Notes under the pieces: generated by a model
What the model was told of the DNA's origin: nothing
What the model saw: only the letters and a program-made list of their open reading frames with translations
Database searches by the model: none
Position numbers and translations under genes: made by a program
In this document: positions 1 to 8,223 of the stretch, piece after piece
Position numbering within the stretch: position 1 is the first letter of the stretch
How the letters are laid out: every line of letters begins with the position of its first letter
Assembly: GCA_964371615.1 (NCBI GenBank)
Contig: CAYJMS010000002.1
Span: forward strand, 496,001-560,000
From: SpSt-333 sp964371615
GTDB taxonomy: Bacteria; Bacteroidota; Ignavibacteria; UBA10030; UBA8401
DNA length: 64,000 nt
Reading direction: 5' to 3'

Positions 1-566
1 ATATTTAACTCCAAAACCTGTTCTTTTGTAAGATTATCGAGATGCATGACAATGGACCGAAGACTGTTGCCATGGGCAGCAACGATGATATTTTTCCCAT
101 TTTTGATTTCCGGAAAGATGTTTTTCTCCCAATAAGGAAGCGTTCTGGCAGCAGTATCTTTCAGGCTTTCGCTGTAACCGTCGGGATTCAGTTCGGTTTT
201 TTCTTTCGGCGGCGGTACATCATAACTCCTTCGCCAGATCTTCACCTGTTCATCGCCGTATTTTTGCGCCGTCTCGGCTTTATTCAATCCTTGCAGTGCA
301 CCGTAGTGACGTTCATTTAAAGCGACGTCGTATTCTGTCGGGATGTTGAGCTGATTGGACGCCAACAGGATAACGCGGAGCGTTTCGTTGGCACGTTTTA
401 ATTTGGAAGTGAACGCTTTGTCGAATTTGAACGATTTCAGTTTTATCGCCGCATCCTTCGCTTCCTGTTCTCCTTTCGGCGAAAGTTCGATATCAACCCA
501 GCCGGTAAAACGATTCTCAAGGTTCCATTGTGATTCGCCGTGGCGAATGAGTACGCAATATGGCAT
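1..566 (-). CDS. gpmA: 2,3-bisphosphoglycerate-dependent phosphoglycerate mutase, 3' end outside the window
   Basis: Interconverts 3- and 2-phosphoglycerate in glycolysis and gluconeogenesis in the cytosol. Reading from the ATG at 566, the protein begins MPYCVLIRHGESQWN, with the phosphohistidine signature RHGE (His9). It continues with FTGWVDIELS, ALNERHYGALQGLNK and AAHGNSLR (second catalytic His near residue 165), all typical of the dPGM family. About 188 codons are present; family members have roughly 230-250, so the C-terminus lies beyond base 1. The gene is downstream of metH but separated from it by a strong terminator-like hairpin, so it probably has its own promoter, which I could not place. 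The identification is very secure. Confidence 0.95.
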   Translation of the reverse strand, partial: MPYCVLIRHGESQWNLENRFTGWVDIELSPKGEQEAKDAAIKLKSFKFDKAFTSKLKRANETLRVILLASNQLNIPTEYDVALNERHYGALQGLNKAETAQKYGDEQVKIWRRSYDVPPPKEKTELNPDGYSESLKDTAARTLPYWEKNIFPEIKNGKNIIVAAHGNSLRSIVMHLDNLTKEQVLELN

Positions 567-590
567 ATGATACCTTCCGATTCTTCTATT

Positions 591-639
591 TAAAAAACAA
601 CAACCACGGATAAAATATACAAAACTTTGTCCGTGGTTG
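591..639 (-). terminator. intrinsic terminator after metH
   Basis: A perfect 10-bp inverted repeat (CAACCACGGA at 601-610, TCCGTGGTTG at 630-639) is followed on the minus strand by TTGTTTTTT. It lies 21 bases past the metH stop codon. The loop is long (19 nt), so efficiency is uncertain. It would separate metH from gpmA. Confidence 0.65.
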
Positions 640-659
640 CTTCAAAAAAAATTCTCCGA

Positions 660-3600
660 TTACTTAATATTGAAATACCGTGCATCCGAATGATGGATGA
701 TAATTGCATCGGTCGATTGTTCCGGTTCCAGCATAAATTCTTCGGTCATGTGAACGCTAATCCGTTCCGGCTTCAACAGCTCGAAAAGTTTCGTGTGATC
801 CTCGAGATTCGGACACGCCGAATATCCGAAGCTGTACCGTGATCCCTGATATCCCTGGCTAAACAATCGTTTTGTCTCTATGGCATCTTTGCCGGCGATG
901 CCGAGTTCCTCTCGGATCTTTTTGTGCCACAATTCGGCCAATGCTTCTGCCGTTTCAACGCCGAGGCCGTGGAAATAGAGATACTCCTTGTAGTCGTTGT
1001 CGGCATACAGTTTCGCGGCGTATTCCGACGCCCGCTTCCCCATCGTAACCAGTTGGAACGCCACGACATCCATGACGCCCGACTCTTTGGATGCAAAATA
1101 ATCCGACAAGCAGAGATACCGATCATCCTTTTGCCGGGGGAATGTGTATCGTAACCGTTCCGTTTTCCGGTCTTCATTATAGATGATCAAGTCGTTCCCT
1201 TCAGACTGACAGGGAAAATATCCATAGACGACTTTCGGCTGTAATAGTTGTTCACTCTTTGCTTTCTCTTTCAACCGTGCAAGATCCGGATAGACATGAT
1301 CTTCCACAAATTTTCTGTAATCCTCCTCGGTTCTCTTTCCTTTACGAACCTGCCATTGGCCTTTGATGAGCGCCGCTTCGTTGACATAGGGAAAGATCTC
1401 ATCGAGTGACAGATCGTCGATCACTTTCGTGCCCCAGAACGGTGGCGTTGGAATCACCGCCGAAGCGGTCACTTTGGAGCGGATATCCAGGACAGGATGT
1501 TCCTTCATCGCCGCAGCAATTTTTGCTTCGGTGCCGGTCAGCATTTCTTCGCTTTCATCCGACACCGGTTCAGTCGCTGCCGCGGGAATAAAACTCGATG
1601 CTCCTTTGCTTTTCAATTGCTCCATAAATCGAAGGCCGTCGAATGCGTCGCTGGCATAGAAGACCGCACCCTTGTACAGCGAACGGAGATCGTTCTCGAC
1701 AAACCGGCGGGTCAGCGCCGCGCCGCCGAGCACTACCGGCGGTGTGAGGCCGCGTTCATTCAGCACTTCGAGATTTTCCTTCATGATCGCCGTTGACTTC
1801 ACCAGCAAACCGCTCATACCGATCGCATCGGCCTTGTGCTCTTCCCATGCATGGATGATGGTTTCAACCGGCTGTTTGATGCCGAGGTTATAGACTTTAT
1901 ATCCGTTGTTCGTCAGGATGATATCGACGAGATTTTTACCGATATCGTGCACATCACCCTTCACCGTCGCGAGCACCATAGTCCCTTTGTTCGACACATC
2001 GGTTTTTTCCATGAATTTTTCGAGATACGCCACCGATGCCTTCATTGTTTCGGCGGACTGAAGCACAAACGGCAACTGCATTTCGCCGCGGCCGAACAGA
2101 TCGCCGACCACTTTCATTCCGTCGAGCAAAATTTCGTTGATGATTTGGAGTGCGGTATATTGCTTGAGCGCTTCATCGAGATCGATGTGCACATTCATCT
2201 TCTCGCCGTCGATAATTCTATTCTTTAAACGCTCTTCGACCGTGCCGGCGCGTTCCTTCTTTTCCGCTTTTGCATCCGTTTTTTTATCCGCATAATACGC
2301 CATTAATTCGGTCAACGGATCGTATGTGCATTGCTCCCCTTCGAATTTCCGTTCGTCAAAAACAAGCTGCTTGCAGAGCTCCCTTCCCCGTTCTTCGATT
2401 TTGTACAGTGGTTTAATCTTTTGTGCGTTGACGATAGCCTGGGTTAATCCCGCTTCAATGGCGTAATGCAGGAAGACCGAGTTAAGATCATGCCGGATGT
2501 GCGGGGCAAGACCGAACGAAATGTTGCTGACTCCCAAAAGAAAACCGACATCGGGATACTCTTTTTTGATCAACCGGATTGCTTCGATTGTTTCTATTCC
2601 GGCTTTTCGAAACTCCTCGTCACCGCTGCCGAGCGTAAAGGTGAGCGTATCGAAGATCAGATCACTCGGTTTCATACCGTATTTTTCTACGACAAGGTGA
2701 TAGATTCTTTTAGCAATATCAAATTTTTCGCGTGCAGTCTTTGCCATTCCCCGTTCGTCAATGGTCAGCGCAACGACGGCGGCGCCGTATTTCTTGCAGA
2801 GCGGAACGACCCGGTCGATCCGTTCCTCGCCGTCTTCGAGATTGATGGAGTTGACAATGGCTTTACCGGCACACAATTGCAATGCCGCTTCAATCACCGG
2901 CGCTTCCGTGGAATCAATCACCAGCGGGAGCGGCACCTGCGTATTGAGCCGCGATACAAATTCCTTCATATCGCGAACTTCATCCCGGCCGACATACGCG
3001 ACACAGACATCCAGAACATGCGCCCCTTCTTTAATCGCTTCCTTCGCCATCATCACCATTCCCTCATAATCTTCTTTTTGCAGGAGGGCGCGAAATTTTT
3101 TCGAACCGTTCGCGTTGGTTCGTTCACCCACAATGAGCGGCGCCGGCTCCATCCGCATGGTCACGCTGGAGTAGAGACTTGAAACGGAGGGCTGCGATTC
3201 GATCACCCGTTGTTTCGGCGCGAGATTTCCGACAGCATCGACCACCGCTTTCAAATGCTGCGGCATGGTACCGCAGCATCCGCCGACGACATTGACACCG
3301 AAGTCTTTCACGAAATGCGACAGCCAATGCGTCAGTTCATCCGGAGAAAGATGGTAATGCGCCACACCGCCGACATTTTCCGGCAGGCCGGCATTCGGTA
3401 TGCAGGAGACGGGTATGCGGGAATTTTGAGTGAGGTACCGGATATGTTCGGACATTTCTTTCGGTCCGGTCGCACAATTCATTCCAATAACAGATATGTC
3501 GTACGGCTCGAGCGCAGTCAGAGCAGCGTTGACCTCCGTCCCCATGAGCATTGTTCCCATCGTTTCGATGGTGATGGAACTTACGACGGGCAGTTTAATC

Positions 3601-4148
3601 CGTTTATCGGCAAAATAGCGGAAGGCCGCACCGAGCGCCGCCTTCACCTGCAGAAGATCCTGCGACGTTTCGACAATCAGCAGATCCGAACCCCCTTCCA
3701 CCAATCCCGCCACCTGTTCGTAATACGATCGCTCCATTTCGGCGAATGTAATATGGCCAAGTGAAGGGAGTTTTGTGGTCGGACCGATGGAACCGGCAAC
3801 AAATCGGGGATGTGCTGCGGTAGAAAATTCGCGGGCAACCTTTTTGGCGATCTCTGCTCCGCGTTTACTGATTTCATATGCGCGGTCCTGTATACCGTAT
3901 TCCGCTAATACGATTGAAGAAGAACCGAAGGTATCGGTTTCAATGACGTCCACACCGACAGAAAGGAATTCGGAATGCACCCGTTCGATGGCATCCGGTT
4001 TGGTCACCAGGAGATATTCGTTGCAGCCGTTGAAGTGTTCGCCGCCGAAATCGTCCGCCGAGAGGTTCTGGTTCTGGATGTTTGTCCCCATCGCACCGTC
4101 GAACACCACGATTTTTTCTTTTAGAATTTGATCAAAAGTCTTACTCAT
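660..4148 (-). CDS. metH: cobalamin-dependent methionine synthase
   Basis: Transfers a methyl group from 5-methyltetrahydrofolate through cobalamin to homocysteine, giving methionine. All modules are present in 1162 aa. The homocysteine domain (about 1-300) has the zinc ligands GMNC and GGCC. The pterin-binding domain is at about 335-600. The cap domain (about 645-720) precedes the B12 domain with the signature DVHDIG, whose lower-ligand His is residue 734. The C-terminal reactivation domain carries the S-adenosylmethionine motif FGYSACPNLEDH near residue 1100. The pterin domain has DVCVAYVGRDE where E. coli has DINMDEG; I recall similar wording in actinobacterial MetH, so this is probably a subtype rather than a defect. 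The ATG at 4148 follows a leader with a SAM-II riboswitch and terminator, so expression probably falls when SAM is plentiful. Confidence 0.97.
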   Translation of the reverse strand: MSKTFDQILKEKIVVFDGAMGTNIQNQNLSADDFGGEHFNGCNEYLLVTKPDAIERVHSEFLSVGVDVIETDTFGSSSIVLAEYGIQDRAYEISKRGAEIAKKVAREFSTAAHPRFVAGSIGPTTKLPSLGHITFAEMERSYYEQVAGLVEGGSDLLIVETSQDLLQVKAALGAAFRYFADKRIKLPVVSSITIETMGTMLMGTEVNAALTALEPYDISVIGMNCATGPKEMSEHIRYLTQNSRIPVSCIPNAGLPENVGGVAHYHLSPDELTHWLSHFVKDFGVNVVGGCCGTMPQHLKAVVDAVGNLAPKQRVIESQPSVSSLYSSVTMRMEPAPLIVGERTNANGSKKFRALLQKEDYEGMVMMAKEAIKEGAHVLDVCVAYVGRDEVRDMKEFVSRLNTQVPLPLVIDSTEAPVIEAALQLCAGKAIVNSINLEDGEERIDRVVPLCKKYGAAVVALTIDERGMAKTAREKFDIAKRIYHLVVEKYGMKPSDLIFDTLTFTLGSGDEEFRKAGIETIEAIRLIKKEYPDVGFLLGVSNISFGLAPHIRHDLNSVFLHYAIEAGLTQAIVNAQKIKPLYKIEERGRELCKQLVFDERKFEGEQCTYDPLTELMAYYADKKTDAKAEKKERAGTVEERLKNRIIDGEKMNVHIDLDEALKQYTALQIINEILLDGMKVVGDLFGRGEMQLPFVLQSAETMKASVAYLEKFMEKTDVSNKGTMVLATVKGDVHDIGKNLVDIILTNNGYKVYNLGIKQPVETIIHAWEEHKADAIGMSGLLVKSTAIMKENLEVLNERGLTPPVVLGGAALTRRFVENDLRSLYKGAVFYASDAFDGLRFMEQLKSKGASSFIPAAATEPVSDESEEMLTGTEAKIAAAMKEHPVLDIRSKVTASAVIPTPPFWGTKVIDDLSLDEIFPYVNEAALIKGQWQVRKGKRTEEDYRKFVEDHVYPDLARLKEKAKSEQLLQPKVVYGYFPCQSEGNDLIIYNEDRKTERLRYTFPRQKDDRYLCLSDYFASKESGVMDVVAFQLVTMGKRASEYAAKLYADNDYKEYLYFHGLGVETAEALAELWHKKIREELGIAGKDAIETKRLFSQGYQGSRYSFGYSACPNLEDHTKLFELLKPERISVHMTEEFMLEPEQSTDAIIIHHSDARYFNIK

Positions 4149-4182
4149 AATTCACCGTCATCTATGACACATACCGAAAAAT

Positions 4183-4210
4183 GAAAAACCCCGACGCTCG
4201 CGCCGGGGTA
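4183..4210 (-). terminator. intrinsic terminator in the metH leader (riboswitch expression platform)
   Basis: On the minus strand ACCCCGGCG (4209-4201) pairs with CGTCGGGGT (4196-4188) around a CGAG loop, with one G-U pair, and runs straight into five T residues. It lies 18 nt after the SAM-II aptamer and 35 nt before the metH ATG. It could also end transcripts from the barrel gene upstream. Its left arm (CGGCGC, 4205-4200) can pair with GCGTCG (4233-4228) at the 3' edge of the aptamer, giving a plausible antiterminator. Confidence 0.85.
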
Positions 4211-4227
4211 CAATGTGTCTTGTCCGT

Positions 4228-4290
4228 CGACGCTTTAGCAATTATTCAAAATTGTGTGGCTGCAAGCTGTCGTTTTCAAATCGCCACTGC
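4228..4290 (-). promoter_or_regulatory. SAM-II riboswitch aptamer upstream of metH
   Basis: The minus-strand sequence matches the SAM-II (metA/SAM-alpha) consensus as I remember it. The P1 stem is GTGGC (4287-4283) with GCCAC (4260-4256). The P1 loop begins GATTTG and ends GCTTGCA, the most conserved blocks of the class. An A/T-rich joint follows, then the hallmark GCTAAA at 4239-4234. The loop CGAC (4272-4269) can pair with GTCG (4231-4228), forming the expected H-type pseudoknot. Position upstream of a methionine synthase gene fits a SAM sensor. No covariance-model score was possible here. Confidence 0.88.
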
Positions 4291-4291
4291 A

Positions 4292-4322
4292 TTAAGTTAA
4301 CAAAAGGATAATTGAATTACAA
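4292..4322 (-). promoter_or_regulatory. candidate Bacteroidota-type promoter of the metH leader
   Basis: On the minus strand TTG (4322-4320), 20 nt and TAACTTAA (4299-4292) fit the TTG-N19/20-TAnnTTTG pattern except for the last two bases. Transcription would start about 4-7 bases further on, exactly at the first bases of the SAM-II aptamer (4287). This agreement is the main support. Confidence 0.55.
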
Positions 4323-4349
4323 ATCCATCTCGCAAATTGCTGCAAATCA

Positions 4350-5459
4350 TTACCGGCTTTCCGACCAGGCGATCGGATAGGATACCGTGGCGGTGACCAC
4401 CACATTGGGAGATGATGATTGTGTCAGCAAAGTGGGATAAGCGTTACCCATAAATGGAACAATTGCGATATCAAATGAAAAAATAAACCTGCTGGAACGG
4501 ACTTTTTCCGAGCTTCCGATCTTGAGACCGGCACCGGCGGCAAACTGCGGGACAAACTTTCTTCCGAATATCGAATCAAACGGCCGCATGATAATGCCGA
4601 TTCGCGCAGATACTTTATCCACATATCCCGCCTCGATACCTCCGCTGAGGTAAAAATGTTCATCGGATGATCCGGGATTGAGAATAATTCGCGTATGCAC
4701 TTTGTATAGGAGCGAGACCGTCTCCGTTCGTTTCGACAATGTTGCATCCACATGCAATGAACGGGGAAGACTGAATGCCAGACTGTCATTATATACAATA
4801 TCCGATCCAATATTCGTCACACCGCCGCGAATCATCAATTCCGATATGCCCTGCTCCTCGGGAGTGAAAGTAATTTTCTTTTGTACTGCGACATCCATCA
4901 AATATGCCGTTCCCTGCACACGGCCTCCGGCGGTCGATGAGATACCGAAAAAAATGAACGGCGAATTGTTTCCGGAGTAGATCTTTCCGGAGAAACCGAT
5001 CGAAATGTCGTCGGTGAGAGGCGTATTGAAGAAGCCGACAAAGTACAATTGATACGGTTCAACGTTACCGTAAAATGATTTGGCATTGAGAGAAACCGGA
5101 TGTAACCGCCCCGAAACATTTCGTGCGATAGAAATGCCCGCCATCACCAGCGAATCAAAATCTTTTTGCATGGAGAAGGTATGGAAAGGAAGGAGATCGC
5201 TCGTGTTCCAATTCGGCGGCCGGAATCCGAATGTCGAGATAACAGCATCGTTGGACAACATATCACGATGTGGGAAAATCAGCGATGGACCTTCCAATGA
5301 GCCTTCACCGTCGCCTCCCAGTGCGATATGGCGGGCATCGGTAGAATAATTGAAGGTATTGACATACCGAGGATATTGCGCCGAACTGGTGCCGGTGAAA
5401 ATAATCAATACTGTTACCACCGACAGTGACCACTGGACAAAACGGAAGTGTAATTTCAT
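4350..5459 (-). CDS. putative outer membrane beta-barrel protein (PorV/PorQ-like)
   Basis: A 369-aa protein with a clear signal peptide (MKLHFRFVQWSLSVV...SSAQ, cleavage near residue 28). The rest alternates short amphipathic strands and turns, as in a beta barrel. The mature start (YSTDARHIALGGDGEGSLEGPSLIFPHRDML) resembles the opening of PorV/PorQ-type proteins, where an ARxxALGG motif precedes the barrel. In Bacteroidota such proteins serve T9SS attachment or unrelated outer membrane roles. The resemblance is by eye only, so the exact role is open. It follows the nitronate monooxygenase-like gene by 9 bases and probably shares its transcript; the terminator in the metH leader lies downstream. 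Confidence 0.6.
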   Translation of the reverse strand: MKLHFRFVQWSLSVVTVLIIFTGTSSAQYPRYVNTFNYSTDARHIALGGDGEGSLEGPSLIFPHRDMLSNDAVISTFGFRPPNWNTSDLLPFHTFSMQKDFDSLVMAGISIARNVSGRLHPVSLNAKSFYGNVEPYQLYFVGFFNTPLTDDISIGFSGKIYSGNNSPFIFFGISSTAGGRVQGTAYLMDVAVQKKITFTPEEQGISELMIRGGVTNIGSDIVYNDSLAFSLPRSLHVDATLSKRTETVSLLYKVHTRIILNPGSSDEHFYLSGGIEAGYVDKVSARIGIIMRPFDSIFGRKFVPQFAAGAGLKIGSSEKVRSSRFIFSFDIAIVPFMGNAYPTLLTQSSSPNVVVTATVSYPIAWSESR

Positions 5460-5468
5460 ACGATGCGC

Positions 5469-6413
5469 TCAGGATGATGGAAGACGGCGGTGAGCTGCAT
5501 GGAATTCTTTGGTCAAGCGCTCGATGACTTCACGGGCAGAAATAATATCCTTCACCAATCCGGAACTCTGGCCCATCTCCATCTCTCCCTCCTCCCAGTC
5601 CCCTTCAAATATTCCTTTTCGCTCCCGCCCTTTGCCGTGCAGTTCCATCATCCTGCTCCGCGTCATTCCCTTATCGGTTTCTTCCTTTTGCACCGACGAC
5701 ATGAAAGGATTATTCATCGCACGTAACGGCTGGATGTTCCGGTATGTTAATACCGTCGCGTTGTCTTTCGCTTCGACGATTTTTTGTTTGTAATGTTCGT
5801 GTGCGGATGACTCAATTGTTGCCGCGAATCGTGTCCCGACCTGAACTCCCTCCGCACCGAGGGCGAAAGCGGCGAGCATCTGACGGCCATCGGCAATTCC
5901 TCCTGCGGCGATCACCGGGATCGTCACCGCATCGACCACCTGCGGAATCAACGCCATTGTGCCGATTTCATCAAGGCCGTTGTGTCCTCCTGCTTCAAAT
6001 CCTTCCGCAACAATTGCATCGCACCCGACCTCCTGCGCCTTCTGAGCTTGCTTCACATTGGCAACGACATGGACCACAGTGGCGCCGTACGATTTGAACG
6101 TTTCAATATGACGACCGGGATGTCCGGCAGAGGTGACGATAATCGGGATTTTTTCTTTGACGACAACAGTGATCAAATCTTCAATATCCCCGCGCAATAA
6201 CGGCAGGTTTACGCCAAAAGACCTGGACGTTGCCGATCGGGCTTTCGAAATATGTTCCCGAAGCAGATCCGGTTTCATCGATCCGGCACCGATCAATCCA
6301 AGCGCACCGGCATTGGAAACCGCCGTTGCGAGTTTCCAGCCGGAGACCCACACCATGCCGGCCTGGATAATTGGAATTTCGATGTTGAACAGGGTGGTGA
6401 TTCGTGTTTTCAT
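5469..6413 (-). CDS. nitronate monooxygenase / FabK-like FMN enzyme
   Basis: A 314-aa TIM-barrel flavoprotein of the 2-nitropropane dioxygenase family. Visible blocks are MKTRITTLFNIEIPIIQAGM at the start, GALGLIGAG, IIVTSAGHPG, DAIVAEGFEAGGHNG, PVIAAGGIADGRQ and GAEGVQVGTRF, which form the FMN phosphate site and the central AGGH motif. Members oxidise alkyl nitronates or, for the FabK branch, reduce enoyl-ACP; the two cannot be separated reliably by eye. The ATG at 6413 was chosen because it gives the family's usual N-terminus; an in-frame TTG at 6431 would overlap the previous gene. It lies between the DipZ-like gene and the barrel gene in one direction. Confidence 0.85.
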   Translation of the reverse strand: MKTRITTLFNIEIPIIQAGMVWVSGWKLATAVSNAGALGLIGAGSMKPDLLREHISKARSATSRSFGVNLPLLRGDIEDLITVVVKEKIPIIVTSAGHPGRHIETFKSYGATVVHVVANVKQAQKAQEVGCDAIVAEGFEAGGHNGLDEIGTMALIPQVVDAVTIPVIAAGGIADGRQMLAAFALGAEGVQVGTRFAATIESSAHEHYKQKIVEAKDNATVLTYRNIQPLRAMNNPFMSSVQKEETDKGMTRSRMMELHGKGRERKGIFEGDWEEGEMEMGQSSGLVKDIISAREVIERLTKEFHAAHRRLPSS

Positions 6414-6427
6414 AGACGGACGTAGAA

Positions 6428-7459
6428 TCAATTATTGCGGATAGAACGGTCGACGTCTGCATCGCCGCGCCGGGAGTGCGACACCGAACACATCAGATAT
6501 ACTTTAACGCCGCTTCGCTGCGGTATCAACCGAACGGAATGACGCCGGATATCCGGTACTTTCACGATGGAGAGCAATTGGGGATTTTCCGCCGCAATGA
6601 AAGTAGTCCCCGATTTATTTTTGTGCAGATCATTCCCCATCGCATCGATCGCCAGAGGTTTTTCATCCATCATGATTGAAAGAGATGATTTCACATCGGA
6701 TCCCGCCAACACGAACATTTCGTCGCCGTCTGTTTCACACAACAGGTATCCCTCATTTTTTTCTCCTCCATAACAGAACGAATCCCGTTCTGCACGCCAG
6801 ATACCGTGGGCGTAGAATTTCCCCTGGACATAAATATGTGGATCGCGGTATTCCGCTGAGAGTTCGGGACTGTATCCTTCCGGATTTCCCAGTGCGCCGT
6901 GAGAATATCCGGTGCGTATTTCACTTATGATATCGCCCGTGAGAAGATAACCGCTGTCAAACGCGGGATTGATCAGGATCGGCAATTCGCCACGATAACC
7001 CGACTGACGCAGTAAATACTGTACCGATCGTTCAATCCTTTCGGGTATGAAATTGGACGTAATGGTATCATAGATATCTCCCCTGTTGTCGATTAAACAG
7101 ACCGATGGTATCGACGAAATACGATACGCGTTGGCAATGGGCCGTTCATTGTCGGTCACAACGGGAAACATGATAAGATTCTTTTTGATCCACTCTTCGA
7201 CGGTGGCCGGATCTTTGCCGAATGAGAATTCCGGAGAATGAACCGCGATGCATGTCAGTCCATATTCATAATAGAGTGCGTGCATGCCATTAAAGAGCGG
7301 CACCAAACCTTGTGACTGCGGCGAGGTGCGGTCGCAAAAGAAGATAACGACCGGCCTTCCCTGCAACTCCCGGATCGAGATCGGTTCGGAATTGAACCAG
7401 TGATCCCCGAAAATCTCCGGAGCGCGGGTGTGCTGATATGTCATGCGAAGTGATTTCAT
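6428..7459 (-). CDS. DipZ-type thioredoxin-fold protein lacking the redox CxxC
   Basis: A 343-aa protein in two parts. Residues about 8-160 are a TlpA/DipZ-like thioredoxin fold: NSEPISIRELQGRPVVIFF, then VHSPEFSFGKDPATVEEWIKK, then a cis-Pro segment SIPSVCLID. Residues about 185-335 match the sugar-binding-like C-terminal domain of bacterial DipZ/NHL-type thioredoxins (YAHGIWRAERD, SVRLIPQRSGVKVYLMCS). Where relatives have a C-x-x-C after the first core strand, this protein has SPQS, so disulfide chemistry is not expected; a lone Cys lies four residues earlier. No signal peptide or membrane segment is evident. The ATG at 7459 was preferred because a start further upstream would run into the rsmI-like gene. 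Function unknown. Confidence 0.75.
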   Translation of the reverse strand: MKSLRMTYQHTRAPEIFGDHWFNSEPISIRELQGRPVVIFFCDRTSPQSQGLVPLFNGMHALYYEYGLTCIAVHSPEFSFGKDPATVEEWIKKNLIMFPVVTDNERPIANAYRISSIPSVCLIDNRGDIYDTITSNFIPERIERSVQYLLRQSGYRGELPILINPAFDSGYLLTGDIISEIRTGYSHGALGNPEGYSPELSAEYRDPHIYVQGKFYAHGIWRAERDSFCYGGEKNEGYLLCETDGDEMFVLAGSDVKSSLSIMMDEKPLAIDAMGNDLHKNKSGTTFIAAENPQLLSIVKVPDIRRHSVRLIPQRSGVKVYLMCSVSHSRRGDADVDRSIRNN

Positions 7460-7499
7460 AGGTATAATGTATCGAACATCGGATGCAGACGCAATTCTC

Positions 7500-8180
7500 T
7501 TATTTTCCCTTCCCTTCGATGACAACGACAAACTCTCCTTTGCGTTCTTCCTTTTCAAACCGTGCCGCGAGAACCGGTGCGGTGCCGTGAAAAATTTCTT
7601 CATCGGGCAGCGTCAAGTTATATGCGACAGAAATCCTGCGGGTAACGGAGAAGACATCGGCAATGTCCTTCAATAGCGCAACGAGCCGGTAGGGAGTGTC
7701 CATAATGACAATGGTGCGCAGTTCCCGTTTGAGTTGCTGGAGTTCCGCAATTCTGCGGGGGCGTTTCGGTGATAACCATCCATAATAGACGAATTGGTCG
7801 ATCGAAAATCCCGAGACCGTCAACGCCGGCATCAGTGAAGATGCCCCGGGTATCGGTACGACCTTGATACCCAATTCAACCGCTTTCCGTACCAGCAATT
7901 GTCCCGGATCGGAAAAGACCGGGGTTCCGCAGTCCGACACCAATGCGATATTCTTCTCCTGTTTCAGGTGGTCAAGGATGATAAATGTGGCGGCGGATTC
8001 ATTATGTTCATTGAGGCTTTCCACCGGTTTATCGATCCCAAAGTGACGCAATAATCGTCCCCCTTCTTTTCGCTCTTCGTACACGACGATGTCGACGCTT
8101 TTCAGCACTTCGATTCCCCTCAACGTCATATCGGCAAAGTTGCCAATCGGCGTAGCGACCAGATATAGTATTCCTGCCAT
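7500..8180 (-). CDS. RsmI-like tetrapyrrole-fold methyltransferase, divergent short form
   Basis: A 226-aa SAM-dependent methylase of the family that 2'-O-methylates C1402 of 16S rRNA. The N-terminus LYLVATPIGNFADMTLRGIEVL, the core ALVSDCGTPVFSDPG and the SAM-site block VVPIPGASSLMPAL are typical. Two differences stand out. The usual AEDTR box is replaced by YEERK, and the protein stops about 50 residues short of typical RsmI (about 280 aa). It may be a lineage-specific paralogue with another substrate; whether a canonical rsmI exists elsewhere cannot be seen here. It follows the AI-2E permease gene by 43 bases on the same strand. Confidence 0.8.
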   Translation of the reverse strand: MAGILYLVATPIGNFADMTLRGIEVLKSVDIVVYEERKEGGRLLRHFGIDKPVESLNEHNESAATFIILDHLKQEKNIALVSDCGTPVFSDPGQLLVRKAVELGIKVVPIPGASSLMPALTVSGFSIDQFVYYGWLSPKRPRRIAELQQLKRELRTIVIMDTPYRLVALLKDIADVFSVTRRISVAYNLTLPDEEIFHGTAPVLAARFEKEERKGEFVVVIEGKGK

Positions 8181-8223
8181 AGATTATTTTTCTTTTCTGT
8201 AAACGGGTACAATCGGCACCATC

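Noticed and set aside
2466..3182. A 238-codon open frame on the plus strand opposite metH
   Set aside because: It is the complement of conserved metH codons, has no family resemblance and an unlikely composition rich in Phe, His and Arg; metH explains the region fully.
4283..4290. GCCACTG on the plus strand, a string seen in cobalamin riboswitches, in the metH leader
   Set aside because: It is on the wrong strand for metH and no B12-box or multi-helix core accompanies it. The same bases on the minus strand form P1 of the SAM-II aptamer.
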